Below are positions 1 to 9,351 of a stretch of DNA of 64,000 nucleotides, piece after piece. Both the position numbers and the translations under genes were made by a program. The stretch comes from Paraburkholderia phytofirmans OLGA172 (lineage in GTDB: Bacteria > Pseudomonadota > Gammaproteobacteria > Burkholderiales > Burkholderiaceae): positions 1,054,001 to 1,118,000 of the forward strand of contig NZ_CP014578.1 in NCBI RefSeq assembly GCF_001634365.1. The letters are read 5' to 3'. How positions within the stretch are numbered: position 1 is the stretch's first letter; each line of letters opens with the position of its first letter. The notes under the pieces are model-generated. The model was not told where the DNA came from and did no database searches. It saw nothing but the letters and a program-made list of their open reading frames with translations.

Positions 1-1311
1 GATTGTCGCGCGGGTTGCACGCCATTCATCGAGTGGGCCTTCCAGCTTGAACATTTCGGCCGACCGAATGGCGCGGTCGTAGGCGACCCACGCCATCACC
101 TTCGAGAAGGTGAAGTGCTGGCGGCCGCCGCGGGTTTCCCAGATGCCTTCGTCCGGCTCTTGCCAGATCGTGTCGAGATGGCTGAGCAACGCGCGCTGCA
201 CGTTCCATGCGGTGTCGTCCGCCTGCAGGCCGCCGACGCGCGCGAGATGCAGCGCGTTCATCACTTCGCCGTAAACGTCGAGCTGGCGCTGCCCGACCGC
301 GTTGTTGCCGATCCGCACGGGTTTGGCATCCTGATAGCCCGGCAGCCAGTCGATTTCGAACTCGGGCAGGCGCCGCTCGCCGGCGATCCCGTACATGATC
401 TGCAACTGATCGGGCGCGCCGGCCATCACGCGGCCGAGCCAGCTGCGCCACGCGCGGGCTTCGTCGTAGTAGCCGCCGCGCATCATCGCGAGCAGCGTGA
501 TGGTGGCGTCGCGCAGCCAGCAGTAGCGGTAGTCCCAATTGCGCGTGCCGCCCAACTGTTCCGGAAGCGACGTGGTGGGCGCGGCGACGATGCCGCCGGT
601 CGGCTCGTACGCAAGCGCCTTCAGCGTAATCAGCGAGCGGCGGATCGGCGCGGCCCATTTGCCTTCGACGGTGCTGCGCGCCGACCATTCGAGCCAATGG
701 TTCTCGGTGCGGGCGAGCGACGTGTGCGGATCGCGGCCCGGCGGAATGCGTAGGTGCGACGCGGCATAAGCCAGCGAAAACGGCACGCGTTCGCCTTCGG
801 TCACGGTGAACTCCGCAACGGTCTTCATCTTCTCGCCGCGCAAGTCGACCGGCGTGCGCAGCACCGCGGTGTCGGGGCCGACAATCGCCTTGATGCCGCT
901 GTCGTGCGTCAGGCGGTCGACCCACGGAATCGAAAAGCCGTAGTCGAAGCGCAGCACCAGTTCCATCTGCATACGCACCGTGCCGCGTTTGCCGACCACG
1001 ATCCGCACCACTTCCGACCAGCCGTTGCCCGGCGGCATGAAGTCGATCAGCGTGACCGCGCCTTCGGGCGTTTCGAAATCGGTTTCGAGAATGAGCGTTT
1101 CGCCGCGATAGCGGCGCGTGATGCTGGGTGGCGTATCCGAAACTGGCGCAATCAGCCAGCGGCCGTTGTCGGGTGTGCCGAGCAGGGCGGCGAAGCAGGC
1201 GCCGGAGTCGAAGCGCGGCCAGCACAGCCAGTCGACGGACCCATCCCGGGAGATGAGCGCGGCAGTGTGGCCGTCGCCGATGAGCGCGTAGTCTTCGATG
1301 AGTGCGGGCAT
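1..1311 (-). CDS. GH15-family glycoside hydrolase (glucoamylase/trehalase-like), 3' end cut by window
   Basis: The frame is open from an ATG at 1311 to the window edge (437 codons, no stop), so only the C-terminus is missing. The start reads MPALIEDYALIGDGHTAALI, followed by DGSVDWLCWPRFDS, the usual opening of the bacterial GH15 family. Further on come WDYRYCWLRDA and LPGYQDAKPVRIGN, motifs of the alpha/alpha-barrel catalytic domain. Members are cytoplasmic and hydrolyse alpha-glucosidic bonds; some are trehalases. The substrate cannot be read from this fragment. An arginine-rich ORF overlapping it on the same strand is a shadow frame. Confidence 0.88.
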   Translation of the reverse strand, partial: MPALIEDYALIGDGHTAALISRDGSVDWLCWPRFDSGACFAALLGTPDNGRWLIAPVSDTPPSITRRYRGETLILETDFETPEGAVTLIDFMPPGNGWSEVVRIVVGKRGTVRMQMELVLRFDYGFSIPWVDRLTHDSGIKAIVGPDTAVLRTPVDLRGEKMKTVAEFTVTEGERVPFSLAYAASHLRIPPGRDPHTSLARTENHWLEWSARSTVEGKWAAPIRRSLITLKALAYEPTGGIVAAPTTSLPEQLGGTRNWDYRYCWLRDATITLLAMMRGGYYDEARAWRSWLGRVMAGAPDQLQIMYGIAGERRLPEFEIDWLPGYQDAKPVRIGNNAVGQRQLDVYGEVMNALHLARVGGLQADDTAWNVQRALLSHLDTIWQEPDEGIWETRGGRQHFTFSKVMAWVAYDRAIRSAEMFKLEGPLDEWRATRATI

Positions 1312-1541
1312 GGAGGAGCGTGTCGGTTTTACGCGAGGCGGGGACCGCCGCGCAAAAGGTGGTTATTTTTACCGAACCCGTGCGATGCGCTTTGGTTCAG
1401 CACGCAATACGGCAAAACGCGAGTTGGTAATTGTCAAATCACTGCCTACAATCGTTTTTCATGCCGATGCGCCGAGCTCTCCGGATCATGCACCGGCCTT
1501 CCCCTTGGCGCATAGAGACGCCACTTTCGAGGACCCAAGCA

Positions 1542-1787
1542 ATGCTGAACCCGTCGAAATCCGATTGCATCACGATTCTCTCGGCCGCCAGCGAATTGGC
1601 CGACGATTCGATGTTGCCGCTCGATCATGGCCGGCTGGGCCTGAGCCGCAACGGAATGCTGGCCGCTGCGGCCTTTCTGATCGAACGGGCCTGCTTCCGC
1701 CGTCATCATGAAGGTGACGGTCATTATGCCGTCGGCGGATTGTCGTTGCAGGGGCGTTTGCGGCTCGACCAGCTTTCGAACGGCTGA
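1542..1787 (+). CDS. small hypothetical protein (81 aa)
   Basis: An 81-residue ORF starting MLNPSKSDCITILSAASELA. The ATG at 1542 is preceded by a GAGGA-like ribosome site and is preferred over longer upstream starts, whose translations look like non-coding sequence. It has no signal peptide or membrane segment. The middle holds a hydrophobic run (GMLAAAAFLIERACF) and the C-terminus a short glycine-rich turn (GDGHYAVGG). I do not recognise a family. It is divergent from the GH15 gene, so the two may share the 230-bp upstream region. Confidence 0.5.
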   Translation: MLNPSKSDCITILSAASELADDSMLPLDHGRLGLSRNGMLAAAAFLIERACFRRHHEGDGHYAVGGLSLQGRLRLDQLSNG

Positions 1788-2006
1788 CTGTCCGCTGCGC
1801 GGCTGTCTTGCACGCGGCACGCCGCGTCTGGCGCGCACTTGTCGTTTTGCCATGCCGCTTTGCCATGCCGCTTGTTGCGCTGCTGCAACCGGCGTCGATA
1901 CGCGTGCCATTTTTCATCGCGGTACCCCGTTCGTGCGAGACGTTGCCGGGCCGGCACTGCGCCCGGCCGCGCGCTCTTTCCTGCTCATCTTGCCGACTGC
2001 CGCCGC

Positions 2007-2159
2007 CTAGAAGTGCGACGCTCCCACGCCGAAAATCCCAATGATGCCGATGATGATCAGATAGAGCGCGACGATGTAGTTCAACAGGCGCGGCATGACG
2101 AGGATCAGAATACCGGCGATCAACGAAACCAGCGGGCCCAGGCTGAGTGTGACGTTCAT
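2007..2159 (-). CDS. DUF3096-family small membrane protein (50 aa)
   Basis: A 50-residue protein, too short for ordinary ORF cut-offs. It begins MNVTLSLGPLVSLIAGILIL and continues through PRLLNYIVALYLIIIGIIGIF, giving two hydrophobic helices around a short PRLLN turn. That arrangement and those residues match the DUF3096 family of inner-membrane proteins, whose function is unknown. ATG at 2159, TAG at 2007-2009. It is divergent from the lactonase gene at 2302. Confidence 0.8.
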   Translation of the reverse strand: MNVTLSLGPLVSLIAGILILVMPRLLNYIVALYLIIIGIIGIFGVGASHF

Positions 2160-2301
2160 GAAGACTCCGTAGTGTGAGTGGGGTGAGACGCGATTGAAAA
2201 AACTTATACTTGCCTCGATAAAACAATTCGACCGATTGCGCGGCAGACCGGAGACACCGTTACGAACGAATCCACCGAATAACCGATGTCCAGGAGGTCA
2301 T

Positions 2302-3594
2302 ATGCTTCGTCGTCACCGGGCTGCCGTGTGTGCCGTTTCAAGCTCTCCATTGCTTTCTGCTCAATCCACCTCATGGCGCGGCGGGCGGCCAACTCCTCTG
2401 CGCTCCGCCCGCTCGATAATAAAAGGTTTCGTGCTCATGGTCTCGATCGTTGCTTCGCATGCGTTTGCCCAAGATTCCGGCCCGGCTCCCGCCGACGGCG
2501 TCTATGACATGCTGGTCGGCACTTACACCGGCGGCAAGAGCGAGGGCCTGTACGTCTATCGCTTCGACACGAAGACGGGCGAAGCGACTCGCGTGTCGGT
2601 CGCGCAGACAGTCAACCCGTCGTACCTGGTGGTGAGCCGTGACCGGCGCTTCGTCTATGCGGTGAACGAATTGCCCGGGGACAACGGCCCGGCCACGCAG
2701 CGCGGCGGCATCAGCGCGTTTCGCTTCGACGCCGCGAGCGGCCAGCTGACCTTTCTCAACAAGGTCTCGTCGGACGGCAATGATCCGTGCTATCTGAGCC
2801 TGTCGCCGGACGGCAAATATCTGCTGACCGCGAACTACTCGGTGGCGGCCGATCCGGGCGGCAGCTTCGCGGTGTTCCCGTTGCAGGCGGATGGCCAGGT
2901 GGGCGCGTCGGTGCTCACGGTGCACCATGAAGGCGGCGGTCCGGTGAAGGGACGCCAGGACAACTCGCACGTCCACTCCACCGTGTTCTCGCCGGACGGC
3001 CACTACCTGTTCGCGCAAGACCTGGGCGCCGACAAGCTGTACTCGTACCGCTATACGCCGGACGGAAGCCGTGGCTTGCTCGGCCCGACCGACTGGCGTT
3101 ACACCCAGGAGAAGGCCGGCACGGGGCCGCGTCACCTGGTGTTTGGCGCGGACGGCAAGCATGCGTATCTGACGAGCGAACTGGCCGCTACGGTCAGCAC
3201 CTTCAACTACGCTGACGGCAAGCTCGCGCAGGTGCAGACGATCTCGCTGACGGAACCGGGCTTCAAGGGCGCAGTGGGTGCCGCGGCCATTCACCTGTCG
3301 CCGGACGGGCGCTTCCTGTACGCCACCAATCGCGGCGATGCGAACGAGATCGTGATCTTCTCGGTGGATCCGGCCAACGGTCATCTGAAGAAGATCGGGC
3401 GTCAGCCGAGCCTCGGCAAGTCGCCGCGCGAATTCGCGATCGACCCGACCGGCAATTGGCTGATCGTCGGCAATCAGAACAGTGGCACCGTGTATGTGTT
3501 CAAGCGCGATCAGCAGAGCGGATTGCTCGAAGCGAATCCGAAGCGTATCGAGATCGACTCACCGGTCGACTTCAAGCTGGTGTCGCCGTCGTGA
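2302..3594 (+). CDS. lactonase-family beta-propeller protein (6-phosphogluconolactonase-like)
   Basis: A 430-residue protein of the YbhE/Pgl-type seven-bladed beta-propeller family. Recognisable pieces are MLVGTYTGG at the start of the propeller, repeated SPDGKYL/SPDGRFLYATNRG blades, and KSPREFAIDPTGNWL near the end. Family members hydrolyse lactones, classically 6-phosphogluconolactone. I chose the ATG at 2302 because a perfect AGGAGG sits five bases upstream. About 60 residues then precede the propeller, including a hydrophobic stretch ending VASHAFA, which looks like a signal peptidase site with an unusually long n-region. A start nearer 2437 would give a conventional signal peptide. If exported, it is not the cytoplasmic pentose-pathway enzyme, so I give no gene symbol. 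Confidence 0.85.
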   Translation: MLRRHRAAVCAVSSSPLLSAQSTSWRGGRPTPLRSARSIIKGFVLMVSIVASHAFAQDSGPAPADGVYDMLVGTYTGGKSEGLYVYRFDTKTGEATRVSVAQTVNPSYLVVSRDRRFVYAVNELPGDNGPATQRGGISAFRFDAASGQLTFLNKVSSDGNDPCYLSLSPDGKYLLTANYSVAADPGGSFAVFPLQADGQVGASVLTVHHEGGGPVKGRQDNSHVHSTVFSPDGHYLFAQDLGADKLYSYRYTPDGSRGLLGPTDWRYTQEKAGTGPRHLVFGADGKHAYLTSELAATVSTFNYADGKLAQVQTISLTEPGFKGAVGAAAIHLSPDGRFLYATNRGDANEIVIFSVDPANGHLKKIGRQPSLGKSPREFAIDPTGNWLIVGNQNSGTVYVFKRDQQSGLLEANPKRIEIDSPVDFKLVSPS

Positions 3595-3706
3595 ATCGCG
3601 ATTGCGCGCGCAATATGAACGGGTGTGAGCATGCGTTTGGCGCGTGATCTGAATGCGCACAGGCATTTGAATTGTTGCCGCGTGACTTGAACACGCGCGT
3701 TGCATG

Positions 3707-3740
3707 AAAAAACGAGCCGCTTCGAGCGGCCCGTTTTTTT
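3707..3740. terminator. bidirectional intrinsic terminator between lactonase gene and ftsK
   Basis: AAAAAACG and GCCGC pair across a TTCGA loop with GCGGC and CGTTTTTTT. A-run and T-run on opposite sides allow it to terminate both converging genes. Confidence 0.85.
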
Positions 3741-3788
3741 CGGCTGGCTTTGGTCGAGCGCTGCCGGCTTTGCGTGCTTATTTGCGTG

Positions 3789-6700
3789 CTATTCCGCCGG
3801 TCCCGGCGCGAGCACTTCGCGGCTGCCGTTGATGCCCATTGCCGACACCAGGCCCGCCGTTTCCATCTGCTCGACGAGGCGTGCCGCACGGTTATAACCG
3901 ATGCGCAATTGCCGCTGCACCGACGAGATCGACGCGCGCCGTGTGCGCACCACGAAGGCAACGGCTTCGTCGTAAAGCGGATCGGCTTCGGCATCCGGCG
4001 TGTCGCCGAACAGGTCGGGCGAGGCGCCTTCGGTGGCCGGGCCGTCGAGAATGCCTTCTTCGTATTGCGGTTCGCCGAACTGCTTCAGATACTCGACGAT
4101 CCGATGCACTTCCTCGTCGGCGACGAATGCGCCATGCACGCGCTGCGGGTAACCCGTGCCCGGCGGCAGGAACAGCATGTCCCCCTGGCCGAGCAGCGAT
4201 TCGGCGCCCATCTGATCGAGAATCGTGCGCGAGTCGATTTTCGACGATACCTGGAACGCCACGCGCGTTGGAATGTTCGCCTTGATGAGGCCGGTGATCA
4301 CGTCCACCGACGGACGCTGCGTCGCCAGAATCAGGTGAATGCCGGCGGCGCGCGCCTTCTGCGCGAGACGCGCGATCAGTTCTTCGATCTTCTTGCCCGC
4401 GACCATCATCAGGTCGGCCAGCTCGTCGATCACCACGACGATCAGCGGCAGCGGCGCGAGCGGCTCCGGTGCTTCCGGCGTCAGCGAGAACGGGTTGCCG
4501 AGCTTCTTGCCCTTGGCTTCCGTATCGCGGATCTTCTGGTTGAAGCCGGCCAGGTTGCGCACGCCGACCGCGGACATGAGCCGATAGCGCTTTTCCATTT
4601 CGCCGACACACCAGTTCAGCGCGTTGGCCGCCAGCTTCATATCGGTGACGACCGGCGCGAGCAGATGCGGAATGCCTTCGTACACCGACAGTTCCAGCAT
4701 CTTCGGGTCGATCATGATGAGCCGCACTTCTTCGGGCGTCGCCTTGTAGAGCAGCGAGCAGATCATCGCGTTGATCGCCACGGACTTGCCCGAACCCGTC
4801 GTGCCTGCCACTAGCATGTGCGGTGCTTTTGCCAGATCGGCGACCACCGGATGGCCGGTAATGTCCTTGCCCATCGCCAGCGTCAACCGTGAATGCGAGT
4901 TCTGATAGACGCTTGCTTCGAGAATTTCGGACAGGCGGATCGTCTGCCGCTTGGCATTCGGCAGCTCGAGACCCATGCAGGTCTTGCCGGGAATCGTCTC
5001 GACCACGCGAATCGACGTGAGACCGAGGCCGCGCGACAAGTCTTTCATCAGGCCGACGATCTGACTGCCGCGCACGCCGAGCGCCGGTTCGATCTCAAAA
5101 CGCGTAATGACGGGGCCAGCCGAGTGGCCGACCACTGTCACCGGCACCTTGAATTCCTGCAGACGCTGCTCGATCAGCAGGCCGGTTTCGATGAGCTTTT
5201 CTTCGGAGACGGGTTCGACGTCGGTGTCGGCACGCGCGAGCAGGTCGAGCGTCGGCAGCTCGACTATCGATGCCGCGGGCGCGCGGAACTCGAAGCCGTT
5301 GGCCGGGCTGTGGCCGCGCAGCGGCGTGCGCTGGACGGCGGGCTCGGCGGGTTCGGCAGGCGCGGCGCGTTCGGCGCGTTCGGCAGGTTCGGCAGGTTCG
5401 GCAGGTTCGGCAGGTTCGGTCGAGGGTTCGGTTGTGAGGTAGGTTGCAGATGGTGCGGTTTGGATGGCGGGGAAGCCCGGCGCTGCCGGGGCTGCCGGTG
5501 CTGCCGGTGCGCTCGGTGCGCTCGGTGCGTAACCCAGCCCGTTGGCGGCTTCGTCGACGATGGCGGCAGAGGTCACTGCGGCCTGAACCGCGAAACGCGG
5601 GAAGCGAACCACGTTCGACGCGTGCGATGTGGTGCTTTGCGGCTCTACTGCGGCGACGGTCGAAGCGTCCAGGGCGGCTGACGCGTTCAAATCGTCCGAT
5701 ACGTCCGATACGTCCGATAGGGCAGGCGTGTCCATCTCTTCTACGTCGACTGGCGCGGACGCTTCGCTCACGCTCTCGACGTGCCACGGCGGCGTGGCGT
5801 GATGCACCGGCACAGGCGTCGCGGTGTGCGCGTGCGTGGGGGTGAACTGTGCAACGTGCGTCGTCGCGTCCTGCGACGGCGCGGCGGGCGGGCGGGACGA
5901 AGGCACTTCTTCGGCGCGCATTTCGCCAACCTGCGCTACGGCCGCTGTATCAGCACCAGTAGCGTCATTCGACGCCGCAATTTGTGAATACGCTGCCGGC
6001 CGGTCAAACGGCTGCCCCTGCTCAGTGCGCAATGTTTCGGGACGCGCTGCTTTTGCGGGAACGGCGATGTTGGCGACATCCGATGCCGCAACCTGCGACG
6101 GTGCCGCAGCCTGATTGATCGGCTGCTCGCGTTCAGCGGGTGCGTTTGCATTGCCGTCGCTCTGACTCGCGAATTGCGTCGGTTCGTTTTCGACGAACGG
6201 CGACATGTCCGTTTGCGCGCTGCTCGCTTCCAACTGGGCTGCAAAGATTTGAAACGGTGTGGGCGTGGGCACCGGGGCTGCATACTGCGCGGCTGGTGCT
6301 GGTGCTGGTGCTGGTGCTGGTGCTGGTGCTGGTGCTGGTGCTGGTGCTTGTATCGGTGCCAATGCGGATCCCGATGCCTCCACCAGCGCCACTGCATCTC
6401 CTTGGGCCGGTGCCAATGCCGGTGCAGGTGCCGACGCCAATGCCGATGCAGGTGCAGGTGCAGGTGCAGGTGCAGGTGCAGGTGCCGACGCCAATGCCGG
6501 TGCCGATGCAGGCGCAGGCGCAGGCGCAGGTGCCGACGCCAATGCCGGTGCAGGTGCAGGTGCAGGTGCCAATGCCGATGCCAACGGAATCTGGATAACC
6601 GGCGGCTCAATCGGCCATTGCACGACGGGCTTGGTGTCTTCTTCGACCGACGCCGCGAATGCGGCATCGATCTGCGGCGTCTCAACTGGCAGCTGCGCCG

Positions 6701-8255
6701 GCGTAGAGTCCGGCGCAGCCTCGGCTACGTCCTGCAAAGGCGCGCTTACGCTCGGTACCGCGTCCATTTCAGCTTCGCTTGCGAGCGACAAAGCCACGCC
6801 CGGGTTCCCGGCCTCGACCGACGGCTCGGTGTTCAAGGGGGTCGTCGCGGTCATCGTGTTTTCCGCGCCGCTGCTGCGCGCGAGGCTGACGCCGGCGATG
6901 TCGGTCCAGCGCGCGGCGTTTTCTGCGATGCTGCGAAGCGTCTCCTGGACGCTGGCGGGCGGCGTGACTTTCTGTGCCGTGGCCATCGGCCGGGTATAGC
7001 TGGGGGCCGGCGCGCTGAACGAAGCCGGGCGTCGCGTGGGCTGCACGGGCGTGATGGCGGGGTTCGCGCGCGAAGCGGACGAGAACGGCTGCGGGGCCGC
7101 CGTGGAGCGACTTCCCTGAGATCCTCCTGCGGCTGAACTCTGGGGCGTCGACGGACGAGCTGCGCCAGCGGAGGCGTTTGGCGCCAAACCGGCTGTCGAA
7201 CCTGGCGCCATCCGCGTTGGCGCCATCGCGTGCGCTGCGTGTATCGCTTGTGCCGCAGCAGCCGGAGCGGCGACTGCGCTCGCGGAACCAGCCACACCCG
7301 CCATGCCCGAGTCGGCCGCCAACGATCCCACCGGACGTTGCTCGCCAGCCGAGCGCCGGCCAACCTGGGAAGCGCTCTCGCGAGCCGGACTCGCGGTCGT
7401 TCCTGATGCCGCAGTCGAAGCGGCCGGCGCGGTGGACGCGCGTGGCGCCGTTGCCGCCTCACGCAACCATCCGGCCGGCGCAACCGGCTCGGCCGGCATC
7501 CATGCAGCCCGGTCTGTGTTCAGCGAGGGTGTCGGCGCCTGCATCGGCACTTGCAGTGGGACCTGGCGCGGCGGCGTGCCAGCGGACGTACGCAGCATCG
7601 GCTCTGCCTGCGCGGCCCGGCTGCGCGTTTTCACCGCGCCGGCGCGCCAGCTCTCCCCGGCGCCGCGTGACGCCGCGTCCCTGGCAGTCGTTGCACCCGC
7701 CGCGCCGCTAGCCGCAGCCGCGGCGCGGCCACTCGCCGGCGGCCGCCAGACGGTTGGGCGCGCATAACGTCCATTGATTTTCGGCGCCATCGTATTGGTG
7801 GACGGCGATACATGCGACGGCAAACCGTCATCGACGCTGCGATGGCGGCGCGCTTCCTCGTCACGTTTGGCGAGGCCGCGTGACAGCCCGAGGCCGAATG
7901 CACCATCGGCCCACACGGCGACGTCGCGCCAGCGGAAGTCGATCAGCCAGGGCAGGCTGATCACGAGCAGGGCGAGCGCCGCGAGCGGCGTGCCGATATG
8001 CCCGAGCAGATGACCGAAGCCCGCCGCCAGTGCATGGCCGAAGCCGCTCACGCCGGCCGCGCCGATCAGCGACGCCTCCAGCGTGCAGCTCGCCACCATT
8101 ACACAGACGAAGCCGAGCCAAAGACGGATCGTGCCGGGGCCGCGCAGACCTGCGCCGCCTGGCAGCACCGACTTCACGAGGCGCCACAAAAGAGGAATAA
8201 ACCAGACGGCTGACCCGCCGAACCAGCCGAAAACTACCGTGTGCATACTAGACAT
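3789..8255 (-). CDS. ftsK: FtsK-family DNA translocase with very long low-complexity linker
   Basis: About 1488 residues. The N-terminus has three hydrophobic segments (near residues 5-25, 45-68 and 80-108) where canonical FtsK has four. Residues 130-990 are a low-complexity Ala/Pro/Ser/Thr/Glu linker with AP and PAE repeats. The motor follows: Walker A GTTGSGKS near residue 1150, Walker [15 protein letters not shown], and [15 protein letters not shown]. It ends in a winged-helix gamma domain ([20 protein letters not shown]) that in the family reads KOPS sites and contacts XerD. The family pumps chromosomal DNA through the division septum. The start is weak: ATG at 8255 without a clear ribosome site (TTG at 8258 also possible), and an in-frame stop lies about 15 codons upstream. 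The motor and gamma parts are certain; the 5' end is not. Confidence 0.93.
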   Translation of the reverse strand: MSSMHTVVFGWFGGSAVWFIPLLWRLVKSVLPGGAGLRGPGTIRLWLGFVCVMVASCTLEASLIGAAGVSGFGHALAAGFGHLLGHIGTPLAALALLVISLPWLIDFRWRDVAVWADGAFGLGLSRGLAKRDEEARRHRSVDDGLPSHVSPSTNTMAPKINGRYARPTVWRPPASGRAAAAASGAAGATTARDAASRGAGESWRAGAVKTRSRAAQAEPMLRTSAGTPPRQVPLQVPMQAPTPSLNTDRAAWMPAEPVAPAGWLREAATAPRASTAPAASTAASGTTASPARESASQVGRRSAGEQRPVGSLAADSGMAGVAGSASAVAAPAAAAQAIHAAHAMAPTRMAPGSTAGLAPNASAGAARPSTPQSSAAGGSQGSRSTAAPQPFSSASRANPAITPVQPTRRPASFSAPAPSYTRPMATAQKVTPPASVQETLRSIAENAARWTDIAGVSLARSSGAENTMTATTPLNTEPSVEAGNPGVALSLASEAEMDAVPSVSAPLQDVAEAAPDSTPAQLPVETPQIDAAFAASVEEDTKPVVQWPIEPPVIQIPLASALAPAPAPAPALASAPAPAPAPASAPALASAPAPAPAPAPAPASALASAPAPALAPAQGDAVALVEASGSALAPIQAPAPAPAPAPAPAPAPAPAAQYAAPVPTPTPFQIFAAQLEASSAQTDMSPFVENEPTQFASQSDGNANAPAEREQPINQAAAPSQVAASDVANIAVPAKAARPETLRTEQGQPFDRPAAYSQIAASNDATGADTAAVAQVGEMRAEEVPSSRPPAAPSQDATTHVAQFTPTHAHTATPVPVHHATPPWHVESVSEASAPVDVEEMDTPALSDVSDVSDDLNASAALDASTVAAVEPQSTTSHASNVVRFPRFAVQAAVTSAAIVDEAANGLGYAPSAPSAPAAPAAPAAPGFPAIQTAPSATYLTTEPSTEPAEPAEPAEPAERAERAAPAEPAEPAVQRTPLRGHSPANGFEFRAPAASIVELPTLDLLARADTDVEPVSEEKLIETGLLIEQRLQEFKVPVTVVGHSAGPVITRFEIEPALGVRGSQIVGLMKDLSRGLGLTSIRVVETIPGKTCMGLELPNAKRQTIRLSEILEASVYQNSHSRLTLAMGKDITGHPVVADLAKAPHMLVAGTTGSGKSVAINAMICSLLYKATPEEVRLIMIDPKMLELSVYEGIPHLLAPVVTDMKLAANALNWCVGEMEKRYRLMSAVGVRNLAGFNQKIRDTEAKGKKLGNPFSLTPEAPEPLAPLPLIVVVIDELADLMMVAGKKIEELIARLAQKARAAGIHLILATQRPSVDVITGLIKANIPTRVAFQVSSKIDSRTILDQMGAESLLGQGDMLFLPPGTGYPQRVHGAFVADEEVHRIVEYLKQFGEPQYEEGILDGPATEGASPDLFGDTPDAEADPLYDEAVAFVVRTRRASISSVQRQLRIGYNRAARLVEQMETAGLVSAMGINGSREVLAPGPAE
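5348..5420. repeat. 9-bp tandem repeat inside ftsK linker
   Basis: Imperfect tandem copies of GGTTCGGCA/CGTTCGGCG. On the coding strand they give a Pro-Ala-Glu (PAE) tripeptide repeat. The unit keeps the reading frame, so copy number can vary without breaking the gene. Confidence 0.8.
6295..6348. repeat. nine perfect GGTGCT hexamers inside ftsK linker
   Basis: Nine uninterrupted GGTGCT units encode an alternating Ala-Pro run on the minus strand. Related GGTGCA and GGTGCC-type hexamers continue at 6415-6580 in a higher-order pattern, so the whole Ala/Pro stretch appears to have grown by slippage. Confidence 0.9.
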
Positions 8256-8319
8256 CAACGAATGACGGACGCGCCAAAACGCAATCCGTCGAGTTTAACC
8301 GGCGAAGCCCGATGCTTCG

Positions 8320-8466
8320 AAGGCGGACGCAAATATGCTTGCGTCAAATCGGAAAGCAGGCCGGCATGCGACCCGCCGTCGGTGAAAAACAACTGCCGCG
8401 ACTGTCGCTGGGGCGCGCTATGCGGACAGGATTGCTTGCTGCCGTGCAAGCCCGGGTGTCGGCGAT
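8320..8466 (+). promoter_or_regulatory. cobalamin-riboswitch-like element with no downstream gene
   Basis: A perfect 7-bp hairpin (8326-8345, GACGCAA/TTGCGTC) is followed by AAATCGGAA. Then come TGCGACCCGCC, GGTGAAAAAC and CTGCCGCGACTGT (ending 8405), in the order of the 5' half of a cobalamin riboswitch. AAGCCCGG at 8448-8455 resembles the start of a B12 box, but the conserved GAGACC is not there and the linking arm is short. The next gene downstream on this strand is antisense. The element could be degenerate, a standalone RNA, or a coincidence. Confidence 0.35.
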
Positions 8467-8534
8467 TTCGTCGTCCCGTCGTGCCGGCCGGGTTGCCACC
8501 TGATTCATATCGATCCCACCGCTCCATGTACCCG

Positions 8535-9074
8535 TCATTTGGCGTTGCGGTCGAACGTGAGCGTGTCGCCGTTATCGAGCACCAGTTGCATCTGCTGCGG
8601 CGCGCGCATCTGCACGCCGGTGCGGTCGATGTGCGTCAGCGCGTCGAGATACGAGCCTTCGATCTGGCCGCCCGGCGTCGTGCACGCCATGCGCGTGCCG
8701 CCCAGGGTGCCGAAGCTCAGCTTGCCGTCTTTCAGCGCATACGAGCCCATGTAGCGGTTGCAGCCGGAAAAGCCGCTGGCGTGACGCTGGCCTTTGTCGG
8801 TGGAGAGCACGAGCGTGATCGGCGCGCCTTGATCGGCGGCTGGAATCGCGCGTGCCGTGCCGTCGGCCTGTTTCCAGCCGGTGAGCACCCAACTGGTGTC
8901 GTCGAGCAACTGGGTGGCGGCCGGATTGAACGGATCGGGCGGTGCGGCTTCCGAATCCGGATGCTTCGGTATGGCGCACGCACTGCATAGCGCGGCGACG
9001 CTCAACGCGGCGATGGCCGTGCGCGCATAGGGGATGAAGCGCGCAACACCTCGCGCGGAGGAGCTTTGGAGCAT
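8535..9074 (-). CDS. META-domain (HslJ-like) lipoprotein
   Basis: A 179-residue protein from the ATG at 9074. The N-terminus has a basic start, a hydrophobic core and the lipobox-like SVAALCSAC, so it is probably an outer-membrane or periplasmic lipoprotein. The rest is a META domain: LDDTSWVLTGW at its start, then GCNRYMGSY, GTLGGTRMAC and the closing LDNGDTLTFDR. META proteins include HslJ, associated with stress and novobiocin resistance; no enzymatic activity is known. A longer reading from 9272 is arginine-rich and unlikely. It is transcribed toward ftsK, 280 bp away. Confidence 0.88.
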   Translation of the reverse strand: MLQSSSARGVARFIPYARTAIAALSVAALCSACAIPKHPDSEAAPPDPFNPAATQLLDDTSWVLTGWKQADGTARAIPAADQGAPITLVLSTDKGQRHASGFSGCNRYMGSYALKDGKLSFGTLGGTRMACTTPGGQIEGSYLDALTHIDRTGVQMRAPQQMQLVLDNGDTLTFDRNAK

Positions 9075-9351
9075 GGCGTCGTTCCTCTTCAAACTGGCGA
9101 AGGCGTAAGGGTAACGCACTAAGCTCGCCGCACGCGAGCGCAACGGCGTGAGAGCGGACTTAAACACGTGCGTTGCAGTTGGCGCCGCGGCACCTTCTGC
9201 GCACCTTACGCACTGATAGCAACGCGGACCCGGCGAGCAAGGCGCGGCGCGGTGCGCGCGGCGTCGGCGCATCGGGTGCGGTGCGGGGTGCGCATGTTAA
9301 CATCGTGTTCCACCCAATCCCACCCTCATCCGACTTTTATCTGGAGACCCC

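Noticed and set aside
26..1225. Arginine-rich 399-residue minus-strand ORF
   Set aside because: Shadow of the GH15 gene, which is read in another minus-strand frame and runs off the window edge.
6295..6600. CRISPR-like repeat array
   Set aside because: Short tandem hexamers without spacers inside a coding region; no cas genes.
3750..7136. Several long plus-strand ORFs opposite ftsK
   Set aside because: Arg/Cys/His- or Gly/Ala-rich shadows created by the GC-rich and repetitive ftsK coding strand.
8241..8990. Plus-strand ORF with a cysteine-rich start
   Set aside because: Its second half is antisense to the META-domain gene, and the cysteine-rich part overlaps the riboswitch-like sequence; not protein-like.
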